From contig JAIPCZ010000005.1 in the NCBI GenBank assembly GCA_021737975.1, positions 1 through 64,000 of the forward strand: 64,000 nucleotides of DNA, written 5' to 3'. Below the pieces are notes generated by a model. That model had not been told where the DNA came from, made no database searches, and was given only the letters and a program-made list of their open reading frames with translations. Position numbers and translations under genes: made by a program. Shown piece after piece: positions 36,629 through 46,415 of this stretch. Position 1 is the stretch's first letter. Each line of letters opens with the position of its first letter. This DNA is from Polaromonas sp. (GTDB taxonomy: Bacteria; Pseudomonadota; Gammaproteobacteria; Burkholderiales; Burkholderiaceae_C).

Positions 36629-37918
36629 ATGTTCCTTTCGGTATTTTCTTCCTTGCTGGTGCTCACTGCCGCCAGTGGTGCTGCCCTGGGTGCAGCGCTG
36701 GGTTTGACAGGGTTTTTCCTGCTTCACTATTTCGCCAACGGTGCCACATCGCTGGCGGTCAACTCCATCTGGAATGTTTTCAATTCTTTTACCCTCAGCG
36801 CGATTCCGCTGTTCATCCTGCTGGGCGAGATCCTGTTGCACAGTGGTATCAGCCAGCGCGCCTACACGGCTTTCAGGCCGGTATTCGCGCGCGTCCCGGG
36901 AGGACTGCTGCATACCAATATCGCGGTTTGCACGCTTTTTGGTGCCGTCAGTGGCTCCAGCATGTCGACGGCGGCAGCGGTGGGGTCGGTCGCCTATCCA
37001 GAAATGGTCAAGCGCGGCTATCACAAGGAAACGGTGGTCGGAAGTCTGGCCGGCGGGGGTACCCTCGGCCTCCTGATTCCGCCCAGCCTGTCGTTCCTGA
37101 TTTATGGCGCGCTGACAGAGACGTCGATCGGTCGCCTGTTCATCGCTGGCATCATCCCCGGCCTGATGGTGGCGCTGCTTTTCATGGCCTACATCCTGGT
37201 GCTGTGCCTGCGCAACCCCTCCCTTTACCCGCAAGACAACGAGCGCATGCCCTTGGGTGCCATCCTCATCGGCACACTGCGCATATGGCCTGTGATCGCC
37301 CTCATTGTGTCGATCATGGGAAGCATCGCCTTCGGGTTTGCCACGCCCACGGAATCCGCCGGCGTGGGCGTCGTGGTGGCCGCCATCATTGCCTTCATCT
37401 GGGGTGACCTGACGCCGCGCAAAATGGCAGAAAGTGTCTTGCGTTCGGTGTTGCTGTTTTCCTCAATCGGGTTTGTCGTGCTGGGCGCCACGGTGTTGGC
37501 TCAGTCCGCCAGCGTGCTGGGGGTGCCCCAGACCATTCTGGAGTCGGCGCTGGCCGGTGGACTGGGCAAGTACGAAGTGTTACTGATCGTCGTCATCGTC
37601 TACCTGGTGCTGGGCTGCTTCTTTGATGGCCTCTCGCTGATGGTGATGACCTTGCCCATCGTCTTCCCATTGATGATCAAACTGGGCTTCGACCCCATCT
37701 GGCTGGGAGTGATCATCACCATCCTGATTGAAGTCGGCCAGCTCACCCCGCCCGTGGGTCTTAATTTGTCGGTGCTGACGGTATTGACCCATGGTGAAGT
37801 GACTTTGGGACGCGCCGCATTGGCCGCCACGCCCTACTGGTTGCTGTTGCTGGGGGCGGTGCTGATCCTTACCCTCTTTCCCAATATAGCCACCTTTTTG
37901 CCTGACCTGCTGATGTAG
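36629..37918 (+). CDS. TRAP transporter large permease (DctM family)
   Basis: 429 residues, about a dozen membrane segments. The conserved blocks are SAIPLFILLGEILLHSGIS, GAVSGSSMSTAAAVGSVAYP, GGGTLGLLIPPSLSFLIYG and IEVGQLTPPVGLNLSVLT. It forms the ion-coupled transport channel of the TRAP system with the two upstream genes. Confidence 0.95.
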   Translation: MFLSVFSSLLVLTAASGAALGAALGLTGFFLLHYFANGATSLAVNSIWNVFNSFTLSAIPLFILLGEILLHSGISQRAYTAFRPVFARVPGGLLHTNIAVCTLFGAVSGSSMSTAAAVGSVAYPEMVKRGYHKETVVGSLAGGGTLGLLIPPSLSFLIYGALTETSIGRLFIAGIIPGLMVALLFMAYILVLCLRNPSLYPQDNERMPLGAILIGTLRIWPVIALIVSIMGSIAFGFATPTESAGVGVVVAAIIAFIWGDLTPRKMAESVLRSVLLFSSIGFVVLGATVLAQSASVLGVPQTILESALAGGLGKYEVLLIVVIVYLVLGCFFDGLSLMVMTLPIVFPLMIKLGFDPIWLGVIITILIEVGQLTPPVGLNLSVLTVLTHGEVTLGRAALAATPYWLLLLGAVLILTLFPNIATFLPDLLM

Positions 37919-37980
37919 CCCTTGGCGCGGGTCGTCGGGAGCGCTTCTTGTCTGAAATTACCTTGTAGGAAATCGAACCC

Positions 37981-38394
37981 ATGCAAATCAGAGTCAAACC
38001 CAAGACCTATGGCCCCCTGACGGTGCAGTCATCCGCAGATGAAACCCTGGTGTTTCAAACCGAGGCAGGACATGAGGCTCGAGGCAGCCTGGCGCCCAGC
38101 GCGCAGGGCATGTCGCCCTCGGACCTGATGCTGGCGTCCCTCGCCAATTGCCTGGCCATTTCCATCCGCATCGCAGGGCGCCCCATGGCCATTGAACTGG
38201 GCGCCCTGCGCGTCTCGGCCATGGCCATCAAGGCGTCAGACCTGCCCAATCGCTTCGGTCGTTTTGAGGTGGACATCCGCACCGAGCACCCAGTGGATGC
38301 CGCTCAGGTGGACGAGTTGCTGCGCCGGACCAAGGAGACCTGCACCGTCAGCAACACGCTGGCAGCCGAGGTGATGGTGCGCCTGAACGCCTGA
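37981..38394 (+). CDS. OsmC/Ohr-family protein
   Basis: 137 residues of the OsmC fold. The first catalytic Cys environment is SDLMLASLANCLAISIRI and the second is RRTKETCTVSNTLAAEV. OsmC-type proteins reduce organic peroxides using paired cysteines, though several subfamilies are uncharacterised. It starts 62 bp after the TRAP operon with a TAGGAA ribosome-binding site and may be cotranscribed with it. Confidence 0.88.
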   Translation: MQIRVKPKTYGPLTVQSSADETLVFQTEAGHEARGSLAPSAQGMSPSDLMLASLANCLAISIRIAGRPMAIELGALRVSAMAIKASDLPNRFGRFEVDIRTEHPVDAAQVDELLRRTKETCTVSNTLAAEVMVRLNA

Positions 38395-38473
38395 TCATCA
38401 GCACCCGTTTGTTTGAAATTCTCAAAATGGAAACCGGCGTCGATGCGCGTCGACTTTGATTGGAAGTCATAAG

Positions 38474-39676
38474 ATGAGTCACACGACAACCCTGCCGCGT
38501 GGCTCGGTCATCGAGGTCTTCCTTGCCTTCCTGAGACTGGGCCTGACCTCGTTCGGCGGACCGGTGGCGCACCTTGGCTACTTCCGCACCGAGTTCGTCG
38601 AACGCCGGCGGTGGCTGGACGACGCCAGCTACACCGACGTGGTGGCCTTGTGCCAATTTCTTCCCGGTCCCGCCAGCAGCCAGGTGGGCATCTTGCTCGG
38701 CATGCGGCGCGCCGGTTGGCCGGGCGCGCTGGCCGCCTGGGCCGGATTCACCCTGCCCTCGACCGTGGTGCTTATTCTTTTTGCGTTTGGTGTCCTGCAA
38801 TGGGCCGGCGTGGCACAGTCCGGGGCCGTCCATGGACTGAAAGTGGCCGCGGTCGCAGTGGTCGCGCAGGCGGTTTGGGGCATGGCCAGGTCACTTTGCC
38901 CGGACCGGCTCCGGGCCGGCATCGCCGTGCTGGCCGCACTGACTGTGCTGGCGATGCCGTCTGCCGGCGGGCAGATCCTGGCCATGGTGACCGGCGCTGT
39001 GATCGGTCGCTGGGCCTTGAAACTGGCGCACCTGCCGCCATTGCATCATCACGACCATGGCATCAGCAAAACGACCGGGGCTGTCCTGCTGGCGCTGTTT
39101 GTGGTCTTGCTGCTCACGCTGGCGCTGCTTGCAGCCATGTTGCCCTCACCGCTGACTTCATCGCTTGCCGACTTCTACCGCGCCGGCGCGCTGGTCTTTG
39201 GCGGTGGCCACGTCGTCTTGCCGCTGCTGCAGCTGGCTGTGGTGCCCAATGAACTGGTCAGCAAGGAGGTGTTCCTTGCGGGTTATGGCGCGGCCCAGGC
39301 GATGCCAGGCCCGCTGTTCACTTTCGCGGCCTACCTCGGCGCGGTGATGTCGGCGCCGCCGGGTGGCTGGGTCGGTGGCCTGCTGCTGCTCGCCGCCATT
39401 TTCGTCCCGGCCTTCCTTTTGGTGCTGGGCGCCTTGCCGTTCTGGGAGCTGCTGCGCCAGCGCGACGGCGTGCAACGGGCGATGGCCGGGGTGAACGCCG
39501 CGGTTGTTGGTCTGCTCGGTGCGGCGCTTTACGACCCGGTATGGACCAGCGCCATTCACGCGCACAGTGATCTCGGGCTGGCGCTGGCGGCCTTCGGCCT
39601 GCTGGTGTTTGGTCGGCAATCGCCTGTGCTGGTCGTGCTGCTGGCGGCAGTGGCAGGCGGCCTTCTCGCACCCTGA
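38474..39676 (+). CDS. chrA: Chromate transporter ChrA, two-domain form
   Basis: 400 residues from the ATG at 38474 (GGAAG site upstream). Both homologous halves are present, each with the family signature: FLRLGLTSFGGPVAHLGYF with ALCQFLPGPASSQVG in the first half, and FYRAGALVFGGGHVVLPLL with GYGAAQAMPGPLFTFAAYLG in the second. Long-chain ChrA proteins expel chromate and related oxyanions. No chrB or chrC genes are adjacent, so regulation is unclear. Confidence 0.93.
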   Translation: MSHTTTLPRGSVIEVFLAFLRLGLTSFGGPVAHLGYFRTEFVERRRWLDDASYTDVVALCQFLPGPASSQVGILLGMRRAGWPGALAAWAGFTLPSTVVLILFAFGVLQWAGVAQSGAVHGLKVAAVAVVAQAVWGMARSLCPDRLRAGIAVLAALTVLAMPSAGGQILAMVTGAVIGRWALKLAHLPPLHHHDHGISKTTGAVLLALFVVLLLTLALLAAMLPSPLTSSLADFYRAGALVFGGGHVVLPLLQLAVVPNELVSKEVFLAGYGAAQAMPGPLFTFAAYLGAVMSAPPGGWVGGLLLLAAIFVPAFLLVLGALPFWELLRQRDGVQRAMAGVNAAVVGLLGAALYDPVWTSAIHAHSDLGLALAAFGLLVFGRQSPVLVVLLAAVAGGLLAP

Positions 39677-39693
39677 GCGCTTATTATTCACAC

Positions 39694-41016
39694 ATGACCA
39701 CCACCATCTCCACCCCCGCCGACAAGCCCTCATGGATCAGCACCTTGCGGGTTTATCTGGAGCCCGCCAGCCTGCGCATGCTCGTCCTGGGTTTTTCAGC
39801 CGGGCTGCCCCTGCTGCTGGTGCTGGGCACCCTGAGCTTCTGGCTGCGCGAGGCAGGCATCGACCGCACCACCATTGGCTACCTGAGTTGGGTCGGCCTG
39901 GCCTACGCCTTCAAGTGGCTGTGGGCGCCGCTGGTGGACCGGCTGCCGATTCCGCTGCTGACACGCTGGCTCGGGCGCCGGCGCAGCTGGCTGCTGCTGT
40001 CACAACTGGCGATTGTCTGGGGCCTCATCGCCATGTCCTTCAACGACCCGCAAGTGGCTTTGACGCCGGTGGTGTGGGGCGCGCTGGCGGTGGCCTTCGG
40101 TTCGGCCACGCAGGACATTGCACTCGATGCCTTTCGCATTGAGTCGGCCGACATCAACCGGCAGGCCGCCCTGGCGGCGTCTTACCAGACCGGCTACCGG
40201 CTGGCCATGATCTGGGCCGGGGCCGGCGTGTTGTGGATTGCGGCCGGGGCACAAACAGCGGCCATCAGCGGCTACCAGCACGGCGCCTGGCACACCGCTT
40301 ACCTGGTGATGGCGGCCAGCATGGGTTTGGGCATCGTCACCGTGCTGCTGTCGCCCGAGCCGCTGCGCCGCCCGATGCCCGCGGCCAAGAACGCCATGGA
40401 CTGGCTGCGTGGCGCGCTGGTCGAGCCCTTTGCCGACTTTTTGCGCCGCTACAAGTGGCAGGCGGCGCTGATCCTGGCGCTGATCGCCGTCTACCGGATC
40501 AGCGACGTGGTCATGGGCATCATGGCCAACCCGTTTTATGTCGACATGGGCTACACCAAGGCCGAAGTGGCCACGGTCACCAAAATCTACGGCGTCATCA
40601 TGACGCTGGCGGGCGCATTTATTGGCGGCGCCATGGCCATGCGCCTGGGTGTGATGCGTGTGCTGATGCTGGGCGCGGTGCTCAGTGCCGCCAGCAACCT
40701 GCTGTTTGCGGCTTTGAGCACGCGCGGCCACGACCTGACCGGGCTCATTTTTGTGATCTCGGCCGACAACCTGGCCGGCGGCATTGCCTCGGCCGCCTTC
40801 ATCGCCTACCTCTCGGGCCTGACCAACGTCAACTATTCGGCCACCCAGTACGCGCTGTTCAGCTCCATGATGCTGCTCTTGCCGAAGTTTATCGCCGGTT
40901 ATTCCGGGCTGTATGTCGATGCTTTTGGTTACCAGCATTTCTTCACTGCCACGGCACTGTTGGGCCTGCCGGTATTGTTGCTGGTGTGGCTGGCAGCCCG
41001 GGTGGAACCGGCCTGA
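39694..41016 (+). CDS. AmpG-like MFS transporter
   Basis: 440 residues, 12 predicted membrane segments. The start (LVLGFSAGLPLLLVLGTLSF, then WLREAGIDRTTIGYLSWVGL) and ATQDIALDAFRIE are characteristic of AmpG muropeptide permeases and their relatives. It probably imports anhydromuropeptides for wall recycling; related PAT/AmpG-like carriers have other substrates, so I leave the symbol blank. It follows chrA by 17 bp. Confidence 0.88.
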   Translation: MTTTISTPADKPSWISTLRVYLEPASLRMLVLGFSAGLPLLLVLGTLSFWLREAGIDRTTIGYLSWVGLAYAFKWLWAPLVDRLPIPLLTRWLGRRRSWLLLSQLAIVWGLIAMSFNDPQVALTPVVWGALAVAFGSATQDIALDAFRIESADINRQAALAASYQTGYRLAMIWAGAGVLWIAAGAQTAAISGYQHGAWHTAYLVMAASMGLGIVTVLLSPEPLRRPMPAAKNAMDWLRGALVEPFADFLRRYKWQAALILALIAVYRISDVVMGIMANPFYVDMGYTKAEVATVTKIYGVIMTLAGAFIGGAMAMRLGVMRVLMLGAVLSAASNLLFAALSTRGHDLTGLIFVISADNLAGGIASAAFIAYLSGLTNVNYSATQYALFSSMMLLLPKFIAGYSGLYVDAFGYQHFFTATALLGLPVLLLVWLAARVEPA

Positions 41017-41076
41017 TTTACCCAACTTTACGCCTTCTTCAAGCCTTGGATGCGACCAGACACTAGACTCAAGCCC

Positions 41077-41784
41077 ATGAACCAACACCTGCTGATGATC
41101 GAAGACGACGCGCGCCTGGCCCATATGGTCAGCGAGTATCTGGGCCAGTCCGGCTACCAGGTCGGGCACGCGGGTGACGGCCAAGGCGGCTTGACCGCCT
41201 TGCAGGCCCAGCCCGCCGAGCTCGTGATTCTTGACCTGATGCTGCCCGACATGGATGGCCTCGAAGTGTGCCGGCGCATCCGGGCCCTGCCCGGCACCCT
41301 GGCCCAGACGCCTATTTTGATGCTCACCGCCAAGGGTGACCCGATGGACCGCATCATCGGACTGGAGATGGGCGCTGACGACTACCTGCCCAAGCCCTTT
41401 GAGCCGCGCGAGCTGCTGGCGCGCATCCGCGCCGTGCTGCGCCGCCATGGCGACAGCCCGGCACTGGGAGGCGGCAACGTCATGCGTTTTGGCAGCCTGG
41501 AAATCGACCGTGATGCGCGTGTGGTCAGTGTGGCCGGCCAGGTCTGCGAGCTCACCTCGTACCAGTTTGACCTGCTGGTCGCTTTGGGCGAGCGCGCCGG
41601 CCGGGTGCTGACGCGTGACCAGATCATGGAGGCCGTGCGCGGCCGTGAGCTCGAGGCCTTCGACCGCTCCATCGACGTGCACATGGGCCGCATCCGCGCC
41701 GCCATCGAGGTCGATGCAAAGGATCCCAAACGCATCCTGACCGTGCGCGGCGTGGGTTATGTGTTCGCACGGCAGCAGGACTGA
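41077..41784 (+). CDS. OmpR/PhoB-family response regulator
   Basis: 235 residues from the ATG at 41077. The receiver domain has E9/D10/D11, phosphoacceptor D53 (VILDLMLPDMDG) and the Lys of LPKPFEPRELLARI. The winged-helix output domain covers residues ~130-232 and ends in the typical RTV-like KRILTVRGVGYVF. The sensor kinase gene follows 17 bp later. The overall look is RstA/OmpR-like. Confidence 0.95.
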   Translation: MNQHLLMIEDDARLAHMVSEYLGQSGYQVGHAGDGQGGLTALQAQPAELVILDLMLPDMDGLEVCRRIRALPGTLAQTPILMLTAKGDPMDRIIGLEMGADDYLPKPFEPRELLARIRAVLRRHGDSPALGGGNVMRFGSLEIDRDARVVSVAGQVCELTSYQFDLLVALGERAGRVLTRDQIMEAVRGRELEAFDRSIDVHMGRIRAAIEVDAKDPKRILTVRGVGYVFARQQD

Positions 41785-41801
41785 CCCCCCAAGAGACCCC
41801 C

Positions 41802-43130
41802 TTGTTCAATAGACTTTATGTTCGCATCTGGCTGGCCGTGGTGCTGGCCGTGGCCGTGCTGATCCTGCTAGTGGGCTGGGCCTGGCGGCTGGCGGCTGAG
41901 CCACCACTGCGTGACATCGAAGTGCGCAACCAGGCGGGCCAGATCATTGGCAAGGGGCGTTCCCGCTCCTTGCCCGGTGACGATGCGCTCGGGCCGCAAC
42001 GACGGGATCAGCAGGGCCTGGGCATGATGCACCGCTTTGAGCTCTCGCCCATGTTGCCGCCAACCGAGCTGTCAGAAGCCGATGCGCTGGCCGATCCAAG
42101 CCGACCCAGGACCCATCCCGGCGTCAACAACCCCGGGCGCGGCGGACCCGAATTTGTGGTGCGCATGCACGACGGCCAAACCATGCGTATGCACCTGATG
42201 CGTGCACCCGCCTCGTTCTGGAGCCGCCCTCCTTTTGGTTTTGCCTGGATGCTGGTGTGGGTCGGCCTGGCCGTGGCGCTGGCGACTTACCCGATCGTGC
42301 GCACCCTGACACGCCGGCTGGAGCGCCTGCAAAACGGCGTGCAGCAGTGGGGCGAGGGTGATTTGTCGGCCCGCGTGCCGGAAACCGGCGAGGACGAAGT
42401 GGCCTTTCTTGCCAGGCGCTTCAACCAGGCCGCCGAGCGCGTGCAAACGCTGGTGCACTCCCACGAGTCGCTGCTGGCATCGCAGAAATCTCTGCTGGCC
42501 AATGCCTCGCATGAGTTGCGCTCGCCTCTGACGCGTATTCGCATGGGGCTGGAGCTGATGGGCGCCGGCACATCCCCCGCGTTCAAGGCCGAGGTCACCC
42601 GCAATATCAACGAACTCGACCAGTTGATCGAGGAAATTTTGCTGGCCAGCCGACTTGATGCGCGCGAGGCGGATCTGGGGACGGTCGAGTCGGTGGACCT
42701 TATCGGCCTGGCCGCTGAAGAGTGCGCCCGTGTCGATGCCGAACTGGATCTGCCTCCGGCATTGGATTCGGGCCCGGCCACCACGGAAATCGCTGTGCCG
42801 GGCATCAGCAAACTGCTGCGCCGTGCCGTGCGCAATCTGCTGGAAAACGCGCGTCGTTATGGATCCGGCGAAATTCACCTGAGTCTGAGCCAAACCGGCA
42901 GCCATGTGGTGATCCGGGTCTCGGACCACGGGCCCGGTGTCCCGCCGGCCCTGCGCGAGCGCATCTTTGAGCCCTTTTATCGCCTGCCTGGCGCCACCGA
43001 ACGCGATGGCGGCGTCGGCCTGGGGTTGGCGCTGGTCAAGGCCATTGCCCAGCGCCATGGTGGCCGCGTAAGCTGTGAGGACCGGCCCGGCGGGGGCGCA
43101 ACATTCGTGCTTGAGCTACCCAAAAAATAG
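41802..43130 (+). CDS. Sensor histidine kinase paired with the OmpR-type regulator
   Basis: 442 residues from a TTG start. Membrane segment 1 is at about residues 8-28, the periplasmic domain runs to about residue 145 (Pro/Arg/His-rich, with MHRFELSPMLPP), and membrane segment 2 follows at ~146-165. Then come a HAMP domain (to ~218), the H box ASHELRSPLTRIR with H237, and the ATPase domain with N box (NLLENARRYGSG), G1 (DHGPGVP) and G2 (GVGLGLALV). The several His and Met residues in the periplasmic loop could bind metal, which is speculation. Confidence 0.94.
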   Translation: MFNRLYVRIWLAVVLAVAVLILLVGWAWRLAAEPPLRDIEVRNQAGQIIGKGRSRSLPGDDALGPQRRDQQGLGMMHRFELSPMLPPTELSEADALADPSRPRTHPGVNNPGRGGPEFVVRMHDGQTMRMHLMRAPASFWSRPPFGFAWMLVWVGLAVALATYPIVRTLTRRLERLQNGVQQWGEGDLSARVPETGEDEVAFLARRFNQAAERVQTLVHSHESLLASQKSLLANASHELRSPLTRIRMGLELMGAGTSPAFKAEVTRNINELDQLIEEILLASRLDAREADLGTVESVDLIGLAAEECARVDAELDLPPALDSGPATTEIAVPGISKLLRRAVRNLLENARRYGSGEIHLSLSQTGSHVVIRVSDHGPGVPPALRERIFEPFYRLPGATERDGGVGLGLALVKAIAQRHGGRVSCEDRPGGGATFVLELPKK

Positions 43131-43300
43131 GTGTCAAAACCCCCCAATTGGGGGATGTTCGAGCCACGGCATGGTCGTTACAGTTGACCCAACTGCTGTC
43201 ACAGTCATGAAGCACAGACCTTAGTCAGCGTCCTTGATTTTCTTTGATGTCGTCTCTGAGTTCGTGAGGTTTCCAACGACGTTCCCCCTCGGGGGAACCT

Positions 43301-46300
43301 TTACAAGCCACCCTCGGGTGGCTTTTTTTTGCTCCAAGCGGGTTCGGCCCGCCAAGCCTGGGCCCATGCCGGAAACTCCCGGGCCGGCATGGGGCGGGCG
43401 ATGCCGTAGCCCTGCGCCAGATCACAGCCCATTTGCAACAACAGGCTGCCGTGCTGCACGGTCTCGACACCCTCGGCGAGCACCTCGCGCTTGAACGCCG
43501 CCGCCAGGCCGATCACCCCTTGAAGGATCGCCAGATCATCGGGATCTTCGAGCATGTCGCGCACAAAGCTCTGGTCGATCTTCAGCATCCTGACCTGCAG
43601 CCGCTTCAAATAGGTGAGCGACGAGTATCCGGTGCCAAAGTCGTCCAGCGCAAAGCTGACCCCGAGCTGCGCGCAGGACTCGATCAATCTGGAGACCTGC
43701 ACAATGTCCTCGAGCGCAGTGGTCTCCAGTATCTCCAGCTCGAGGCAGGACGGATTCACCTGCGGATGCGCCGACAATATGGCGCGCAGCCGTTCCACAA
43801 AGTCGGCTTGCTGCAACTGCCGCGCCCCCACATTGACGCTGACCGGAATGTCCAGGCCCGTCTGGCGCCAGGATTCAATCTGTGACAGCGCCGTGTCGAT
43901 CACCCATTCGCCGACAGCCACCGCCAGCGGATGGCCCTCAATGACCGGCAAGAACTGCGCGGGCTCAAGCAGGCCGCGTTCAGGGTGCTGCCAGCGGATC
44001 AGGGCCTCGGCACCGATGACCGTGCCGGTCCGCATGTTCACCTTGGGCTGGAAATAGAGCAGGAATTCATGATTGGTCAGTGCCAGTCCGATGCGCTCAA
44101 GGTGCTCGTTACGGGCACGAATGCTGCTGTCATGCTGGGCATCAAAAATATGATGGCGGTTCTTTCCCGCCAACTTGGCCTGGTACATGGCCTGGTCGGC
44201 CTGGCGCAACAACTGGTCGGCATCAATAGCCTGGGTTTGCGAGTAGAACGCCACGCCGATGCTGGCGGAAACCTGGAGAATCCGCTCACCCACCGCCACG
44301 GGTTGCGACGCAGAGGCCAACAGCCGTTTGAGCATCGGCAAACTGGCGTCCACATGCGCGAGGTCGCCCATCACCGCGACAAACTCATCACCACCGATCC
44401 GGGCAAGCGTGTCGCCCTCACGCAGCGTCTGCTTCATGCGGTCGGCGATGGCGACCAGCAACTGGTCGCCTGCTTCATGCCCGTGCAAATCGTTGATGAC
44501 CTTGAAACCGTCAAGATCAAGATAGGCGACCGCCAGCGCGTTTCCGCGACGCTCGGCGTGTGCCAGGCCCTGAAGCAGACGATCCGAGAGCAGCAAACGG
44601 TTGGGCAGATTGGTCAGTGCATCAAAGTGCGCCATGTGCTCCAACTGGCGCTGGTGTTCCCTGACCGCCGTGATGTCGGTGAACAAGGCGACATAGTGCT
44701 CGATGCTCCCTTCGGCACTGCGCACGGCGGTGACGGTCAGCGCCTCCAGGTAGATGTCGCCGTTCTTGCGGCGATTCCAGACTTCGCCATACCAGTGGCC
44801 CTTGTCATGCATGTCTGCCCACATGGCCGCGTAAAACTTCTCATCCTGCCGACCCGAACTCAACAGGCGCGGATTCTTGCCCAGGGCCTCCTCGCGGCCG
44901 TACCCGGTGATGCGCGTGAAGGCATCATTGACATTGAGAATCGTGCCGTCTGCCTTGGTGATCATGATCCCTTCGCGGGCATAGGTGAAGACGCTGGCTG
45001 CCTGAACGAGACTCTCTGCGCGTTTTTTCTCGGTCACGTCGCGGGCCGCGGCAAATACCCCCATGACCCGGCCTTCAGGGTCACGGTACACGCTGGCGTT
45101 GTAAAGCACATCGGTAATCCTGCCCGAGGTGTGCCGGATGGCCAAGGGGTAGTCGGTCACAAATCCTTTGGCGAAGGCCGCCCGATAACCTTCGCGAGCC
45201 AAGGCCGGGTCGGTAAAATAATCAGCAAAGTCGCTGCCCACCAAGTCGTTTCGGCCGAGACCCGTGACCTGCTCGGTCGCCGTGTTGACGTCGGTGATCT
45301 TGCCTTCCGAACTGATCGCCACCAGCGGGTCCTGGCTGGCCTCGATGAGACTGCGGGTGTATTGGCCCAGCCTGCGCTCACTGTTGCGGCGCTGTCGCTG
45401 GACTCTCCAGACCATGGCGCCCGCCAAGATCAAGGCTGCAAAAATGCCGCTCAACCAGGGTAGCCAAGGAAGGATCCTTTTCCATACCAAGGAGAGAGGA
45501 TCCGGGCTGATGCTGATCCATTTCCCGAGAATGGCCTGCCGGTCCCGATCGGGGATACTTGCGAGCGTCTTGTCGAGAATCTCTCGCAAGATGGGCAAAT
45601 CCTTGCGCACACCCAAGCTCAGGTCATAGGTGTATTCAAAGGCAGCCAACATGCGAAGATTGGTGAATTTCTCGCGCTCGATAAAAAAGGAGGCGCTGGC
45701 CACATCCATGATGACCGCATCAACCTCACCGAATGACAGTTTGCGCATGCCGTCCAGATCATCGGCGACGAGCGCGAGTTGGATCGCCGGAAAAGCGTTT
45801 TCCAGAAACTTTTGCACGCCATAGCCCTTGCCCACTGCGACGCGCTTGTTCAAAAACGAATCGGGCCACTGCCCTTCAATGAAACCAGCCTTGACGATGA
45901 TCGCCGTGGGCACCCTGAAATAGGGCTGCGTGAAATCAAGATACCTCGAGCGCTCGGGTGTTTGCATGAGCGAGGTGATGATCTCCACTTTCCCGCGCTG
46001 CGCATCGGCCAGGATGGCGTCGAGATTCTGCGCGGGCAGGATCTCAAACTGCGCGTGAATCCGATCATTCAGCAACTGGACCATGTCCGCCGACAAACCA
46101 TGCCACTGGCCGGAGTCGATGAAGCTGAAGGGCGGAAAGTTGACCTCCGGCGCAACACGCACCTGGCCGGCGCGGGCGTCGATCCATGCACGCTCCTGCG
46201 CCGTCAGAAAACTGCGCTCCGGCTCAGTTGCCCGCGCCGCGGAAATGCCAAGCAGGCCCAACAGGCTTGTCAGCATGGCCAGTCTCCTTAGCCAGGACAG

Positions 46301-46339
46301 CAGGCGGACTGGGATGTATGACAACCTTGGCAAGTTCAT
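43301..46339 (-). CDS. Sensor protein: periplasmic solute-binding, PAS-PAS, GGDEF and EAL domains
   Basis: 1,012 residues from the ATG at 46339; the frame continues 101 codons upstream but that part overlaps waaF in another phase. Order: signal peptide (~1-37), a family-3 amino-acid-type solute-binding domain (~45-275), a membrane segment (~290-312), PAS 1 (~325-440), PAS 2 (~445-560), GGDEF (~565-735, intact RIGGDEF at 647-653) and EAL (~750-1005, with EALIRW and DDFGTGYSS). Both c-di-GMP synthesis and hydrolysis motifs look complete. It should turn binding of a small periplasmic solute into a c-di-GMP change. Confidence 0.94.
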   Translation of the reverse strand: MNLPRLSYIPVRLLSWLRRLAMLTSLLGLLGISAARATEPERSFLTAQERAWIDARAGQVRVAPEVNFPPFSFIDSGQWHGLSADMVQLLNDRIHAQFEILPAQNLDAILADAQRGKVEIITSLMQTPERSRYLDFTQPYFRVPTAIIVKAGFIEGQWPDSFLNKRVAVGKGYGVQKFLENAFPAIQLALVADDLDGMRKLSFGEVDAVIMDVASASFFIEREKFTNLRMLAAFEYTYDLSLGVRKDLPILREILDKTLASIPDRDRQAILGKWISISPDPLSLVWKRILPWLPWLSGIFAALILAGAMVWRVQRQRRNSERRLGQYTRSLIEASQDPLVAISSEGKITDVNTATEQVTGLGRNDLVGSDFADYFTDPALAREGYRAAFAKGFVTDYPLAIRHTSGRITDVLYNASVYRDPEGRVMGVFAAARDVTEKKRAESLVQAASVFTYAREGIMITKADGTILNVNDAFTRITGYGREEALGKNPRLLSSGRQDEKFYAAMWADMHDKGHWYGEVWNRRKNGDIYLEALTVTAVRSAEGSIEHYVALFTDITAVREHQRQLEHMAHFDALTNLPNRLLLSDRLLQGLAHAERRGNALAVAYLDLDGFKVINDLHGHEAGDQLLVAIADRMKQTLREGDTLARIGGDEFVAVMGDLAHVDASLPMLKRLLASASQPVAVGERILQVSASIGVAFYSQTQAIDADQLLRQADQAMYQAKLAGKNRHHIFDAQHDSSIRARNEHLERIGLALTNHEFLLYFQPKVNMRTGTVIGAEALIRWQHPERGLLEPAQFLPVIEGHPLAVAVGEWVIDTALSQIESWRQTGLDIPVSVNVGARQLQQADFVERLRAILSAHPQVNPSCLELEILETTALEDIVQVSRLIESCAQLGVSFALDDFGTGYSSLTYLKRLQVRMLKIDQSFVRDMLEDPDDLAILQGVIGLAAAFKREVLAEGVETVQHGSLLLQMGCDLAQGYGIARPMPAREFPAWAQAWRAEPAWSKKKPPEGGL
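43305..43330. terminator. Strong terminator between convergent genes, with a second hairpin
   Basis: AAGCCACCC / TCG / GGGTGGCTT followed by a run of T (to 43330). Just before it lies a perfect hairpin, GTTCCCCCTCGGGGGAAC, at 43281-43298. Further left CCCCCAATTGGGGG at 43141-43154 is also palindromic. The terminator overlaps the last codons of the leftward gene ending at 43301. Confidence 0.8.
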
Positions 46340-46415
46340 GGCGGGAAGGGTGCAGGATGAGGGTTTGAATGCGCCTGAGCGCGATGATGCCACAGCAAGG
46401 GCAGCCGGTACAGCG

